The notes under the pieces were generated by a model. It ran no database searches. It was not told the DNA's origin and saw only the letters and a list, made by a program, of their open reading frames with translations. Position numbers and translations under genes: made by a program. Below, piece after piece: positions 5,020-7,180 of a stretch of DNA of 7,180 nt (positions are counted from its first letter, which is position 1; each line of letters opens with the position of its first letter). Source of the DNA: an uncultured Oscillibacter sp. (lineage in GTDB: Bacteria > Bacillota > Clostridia > Oscillospirales > Oscillospiraceae); NCBI GenBank assembly GCA_946494635.1, contig CAMMCS010000100.1:1-7180 (forward strand), given 5' to 3'.

Positions 5020-6261
5020 TTATCCCACCGTGATGCCGTGTTCCGCGAAGGCCTCCAGCAGGCGGTCCATGTCGGAGGGGATGGAGATAGGCTCCCCCGC
5101 GGCCTTGATGGCGTTGGCCACGTCCTTCAGGCCGTTGCCGGTGACCACGCTGACCACCGTGTCGTCCTTGCCGATGACGCCCTGCTCGCAGAGCTTCTTC
5201 ACCCCGGCGGTGCCGGTGACGCCGGCGGGTTCGCCGAACACGCCGCAGGTCCGGCCCAGCAGGCCCTGGGCGGCCATGATCTCCTGGTCGGAGACGTTCA
5301 CCACGATTCCATTGCTCTCCCGAATGGCCATCAGCGCCTTGTCGGCGTTCCGGGGCACGCCCACAGCGATGGAGTCCGCCAGGGTGTTCTCCTCCATGGG
5401 ATGCCAGGGCTTGTTCTCCGCGATGGCCCGGTTGATGGGGCAGCAGCCCTCCGCCTGGGCGGAGATGAGCCGGGGCAGGCGGTCGATGAAGCCGATGGCG
5501 TACAGGTCCTTCAAGCCCTTCCAGAGGCCGGCGATGGTGCAGCCGTCGCCGACGCTGATGGCGATGTAGTCCGGCACCTGCCAGTCCAGCTGCTCCATGA
5601 TCTCCAGGGCCACGGTCTTTTTGCCCTCGGAGAGGTAGGGGTTGATGGCGGCGTTGCGGTTGTACCAGCCCCAGCGGTCGATGGCCTGCTTGGAGAGCTC
5701 GAAGGTCTCCTCATAGCTGCCCTGGACGGAGATGACGGTGGCGCCGAAGGTCATCAGCTGGGCCACCTTGCCCTTGGGGGCACGGGAGGGGACGAAGATG
5801 TAGGTCTTGAGGCCCGCCGCCGCGGCGTTGCCCGCCAGGGAGCTGGCGGCGTTGCCGGTGGAGGAGCAGGCGATCACTTTCGCCCCCGCCTCCCGGGCCT
5901 TGGCCACCGCCATGGCGGACGCCCGGTCCTTTAAGGACGCGGTGGGATTCTGGCCGTCGTCCTTCACCCAGAGCCGCTTCAAGCCCAGCTGCTCCGCCAG
6001 GCGGGGCTCCTCGTACAGGGGGCTCCAGCCCACCCGCAGGGGGGTGTTGGGCGTCTCCGGCTCCACCGGCAGCAGCTCCCGGTACCGCCACATGGTGTGG
6101 TCCTGCCGGGCCGCCAGCTTCTCCTTTGTCAGCTGGGTCTTGATGTAGTCGTAGTCGTAGACGATGTCCAGAATGCCGCCGCACTCGCAGGTGGTGAGAT
6201 CCGGGACGGCGGCATAGGTCTTGCCGCACTTGACGCATTTGCCGTACAGGACGTGTTTCAT
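5020..6261 (-). CDS. thrC: Threonine synthase (PLP-dependent)
   Basis: A 413-residue fold-type II PLP enzyme; threonine synthase converts O-phospho-L-homoserine and water to L-threonine and phosphate in the cytosol. The N-terminus has a zinc-ribbon-like CxxC...CxC (Cys9, Cys12, Cys25, Cys27) seen in many ThrC proteins. The PLP lysine is Lys111 in NPTASLKDRAS (105-115), the substrate loop is SSTGNAASSLAG (133-144), and the PLP phosphate/ring sites are SVGDGCTIAGLWKG (236-249) and VTGNGLKD (373-380). The lysine motif deviates from the usual PTGSFKDR (Gly to Ala, Phe to Leu), so a related activity is possible. Start is supported by AAGGAG 7 nt before the ATG. It follows a second PLP enzyme after 61 bp with a hairpin, likely the same transcript. 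No other threonine-pathway gene is in view. Confidence 0.87.
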   Translation of the reverse strand: MKHVLYGKCVKCGKTYAAVPDLTTCECGGILDIVYDYDYIKTQLTKEKLAARQDHTMWRYRELLPVEPETPNTPLRVGWSPLYEEPRLAEQLGLKRLWVKDDGQNPTASLKDRASAMAVAKAREAGAKVIACSSTGNAASSLAGNAAAAGLKTYIFVPSRAPKGKVAQLMTFGATVISVQGSYEETFELSKQAIDRWGWYNRNAAINPYLSEGKKTVALEIMEQLDWQVPDYIAISVGDGCTIAGLWKGLKDLYAIGFIDRLPRLISAQAEGCCPINRAIAENKPWHPMEENTLADSIAVGVPRNADKALMAIRESNGIVVNVSDQEIMAAQGLLGRTCGVFGEPAGVTGTAGVKKLCEQGVIGKDDTVVSVVTGNGLKDVANAIKAAGEPISIPSDMDRLLEAFAEHGITVG

Positions 6262-6288
6262 GTCGCTTCTCCTTATCTGAATCGAAAG

Positions 6289-6316
6289 GCAGGGCGGGGC
6301 GGCTGCCCCGCCCTGC
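6289..6316 (-). terminator. Intergenic hairpin between the PLP enzyme and thrC
   Basis: A perfect 12-bp, GC-rich stem (6305-6316 with 6289-6300) with a 4-nt loop begins 6 bp after the stop of the upstream PLP gene. In mRNA sense it is followed by CTTTCGATT, a poor U-tract, then the thrC ribosome site. It may be a partial terminator that lowers thrC expression, or an mRNA stability element. I see no promoter in the 61-bp spacer, so thrC probably depends on read-through. Confidence 0.6.
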
Positions 6317-6322
6317 GGCGTT

Positions 6323-7180
6323 TTACAGGTTCTTCAGAAGGCCCGTCTCCTCGTTGAAGGCGTTGATCAGATCGTCCAGATCCTTGGCCTCCTTGTGGAC
6401 GGCGTCCCAGGTGCCCTCCGTGTCGTACCACAGGGCGTTCAGCTCTTCCACGGTCTTGCCCTGCTGCTCCACCCAGGTGTAGTACTTCAGGTTGTGGACC
6501 CGCTTGCGGTCCCGGTAACCCAGCTCCGCCATGGCGTCGGTCTTGAGGCCCAGCATGTGCAGGGCGTGATCCATGGCAGCCTCGTGGGCGCTGTAGGCGC
6601 CGTACTGGTCGTTCAGCTCCTGGATCCGGCTGCCGTACATGACGGCGGAGTCCGTCAGGACCGTGCCCACCACGTCGTGCGCCGTGAACTCGTAATACTT
6701 GGCTATCTTGATGCAGCACAGCACGTTGGCAATGCCGCTGATGCCCAGCCAGGTGAGCTTCTCGATGAGCTCGCTGTCCAGATGCAGCTCGTCTTTCAGG
6801 TACGCCTGCCCCTCGGGGGTGTTGAACAGCCGCAGCAGCCGCTGGCTGTCCTCGTCGTCGATGTCGATGACCATGTCGGTGTTCTTCACGTTGTGGATCC
6901 AGGGGATGTGCTTGTCGCCGATGCCCTCGATCCGGTGGCCGCCGAAGCCGTTCTCCAGAATGGTGGGGCACTGGAGTGCCTCGCCCACCGCCAGCTTCAG
7001 GCGGGGGTACTTCTCCTTCAGCAGGTCGCCGGCGGACATGGTGCCGGCGGAGCCGGAGGTGAAGGCGGCGCCGGCGAACCGGTCGCCGGGGCGCTTGATA
7101 GCCTCAAACACGTCAGAGAGGGCGTTGCCGGTGACGTTATAGTGCCACAGGGGGTTGCCCATCTCCTCAAACTGGTTGAA
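6323..7180 (-). CDS. Fold-type II PLP-dependent enzyme, cysteine-synthase-like, C-terminal part (cut by window edge)
   Basis: 285 codons are visible; the frame continues past 7180 without a start, reading FNQFEEMGNPLWHYNVTGNA, which matches the QFxNPxNxxxHYxTTG stretch of cysteine synthases, so the Met at 7162 is internal. Next come GSAGTMSAGDLLKEKYP (the GTGGT PLP-phosphate loop), HRIEGIGDKHIPWIHN (the HKIQGIG region) and GISGIANVLCCIKIAKYYEF...VLTDSAVMYGSRI (the SSGAN...DSGxRYLS region). A further ~100 residues with YYTWVEQQGKTVEELNALWYD go beyond a normal CysK. I associate this longer type with proteins annotated as PLP-dependent protein subunit beta, whose reaction I do not know. The catalytic lysine and Asn-loop lie outside the window. 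It precedes thrC, so it may act in the same amino-acid pathway (inference). Confidence 0.87.
   Translation of the reverse strand, partial: FNQFEEMGNPLWHYNVTGNALSDVFEAIKRPGDRFAGAAFTSGSAGTMSAGDLLKEKYPRLKLAVGEALQCPTILENGFGGHRIEGIGDKHIPWIHNVKNTDMVIDIDDEDSQRLLRLFNTPEGQAYLKDELHLDSELIEKLTWLGISGIANVLCCIKIAKYYEFTAHDVVGTVLTDSAVMYGSRIQELNDQYGAYSAHEAAMDHALHMLGLKTDAMAELGYRDRKRVHNLKYYTWVEQQGKTVEELNALWYDTEGTWDAVHKEAKDLDDLINAFNEETGLLKNL

Noticed and set aside
4816..5934. 372-codon open frame on the plus strand
   Set aside because: Antisense shadow of thrC and the start of the sigma gene, crossing the thrC terminator; low-complexity V/G/D/A/H-rich translation with no motif.
7160..7162. ATG at 7162 as start of the PLP enzyme
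   Set aside because: The frame stays open to the window edge and the preceding residues FNQFEE belong to the conserved cysteine-synthase stretch, so this Met is internal.

Overview
The window is GC-rich with many GGAGG-type ribosome binding sites and sigmaA-like promoters. It carries small XRE regulators, DUF2178-like membrane proteins, ECF sigma/anti-sigma pairs and Cof-like HAD relatives. This combination suggests a chromosomal segment of a high-GC gut Clostridia, probably Oscillospiraceae (Flavonifractor/Pseudoflavonifractor-like). That placement is inference from style and gene content; no marker gene is present. Every gene I can support lies on the minus strand, so transcription runs from right to left.

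Layout in the direction of transcription. (1) 7180-5020: the C-terminal part of a fold-type II PLP enzyme (cysteine-synthase-like, start outside the window), a 61-bp spacer with a strong hairpin, then a threonine synthase (thrC) closed by a terminator. (2) 4954-3367: an ECF sigma factor and, overlapping it by 4 nt, a single-pass membrane protein that is probably its anti-sigma factor. The sigma gene is preceded by a promoter of ECF type (TGCAACC, 16 nt, CGACTG), which suggests positive autoregulation. (3) 3319-2626: a one-gene unit for an adenine/xanthine-type phosphoribosyltransferase. It has a near-consensus promoter, a short leader whose first bases can pair either with the next few bases or with the Shine-Dalgarno sequence, and a textbook terminator. 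(4) 2607-1187: a one-gene unit for a fusion of a six-helix FUSC/ArAE-type membrane domain with a C-terminal HAD (Cof-like) domain that has lost its catalytic nucleophile. (5) 1151-1: a tightly packed operon of a small XRE regulator, a 60-residue putative membrane peptide, and two paralogous membrane proteins, the last cut by the window edge. Its promoter overlaps two abutting 16-bp palindromes that look like the regulator's own operator.

There are no RNA genes, CRISPR arrays, insertion sequences or attachment sites that I can see, and no gene-free stretch over 300 bp. The most interesting items are the membrane-transporter/pseudo-HAD fusion, the double operator of the XRE operon, the mutually exclusive pairings in the phosphoribosyltransferase leader, and the ECF promoter in front of a sigma factor whose partner lacks the usual zinc anti-sigma motif.
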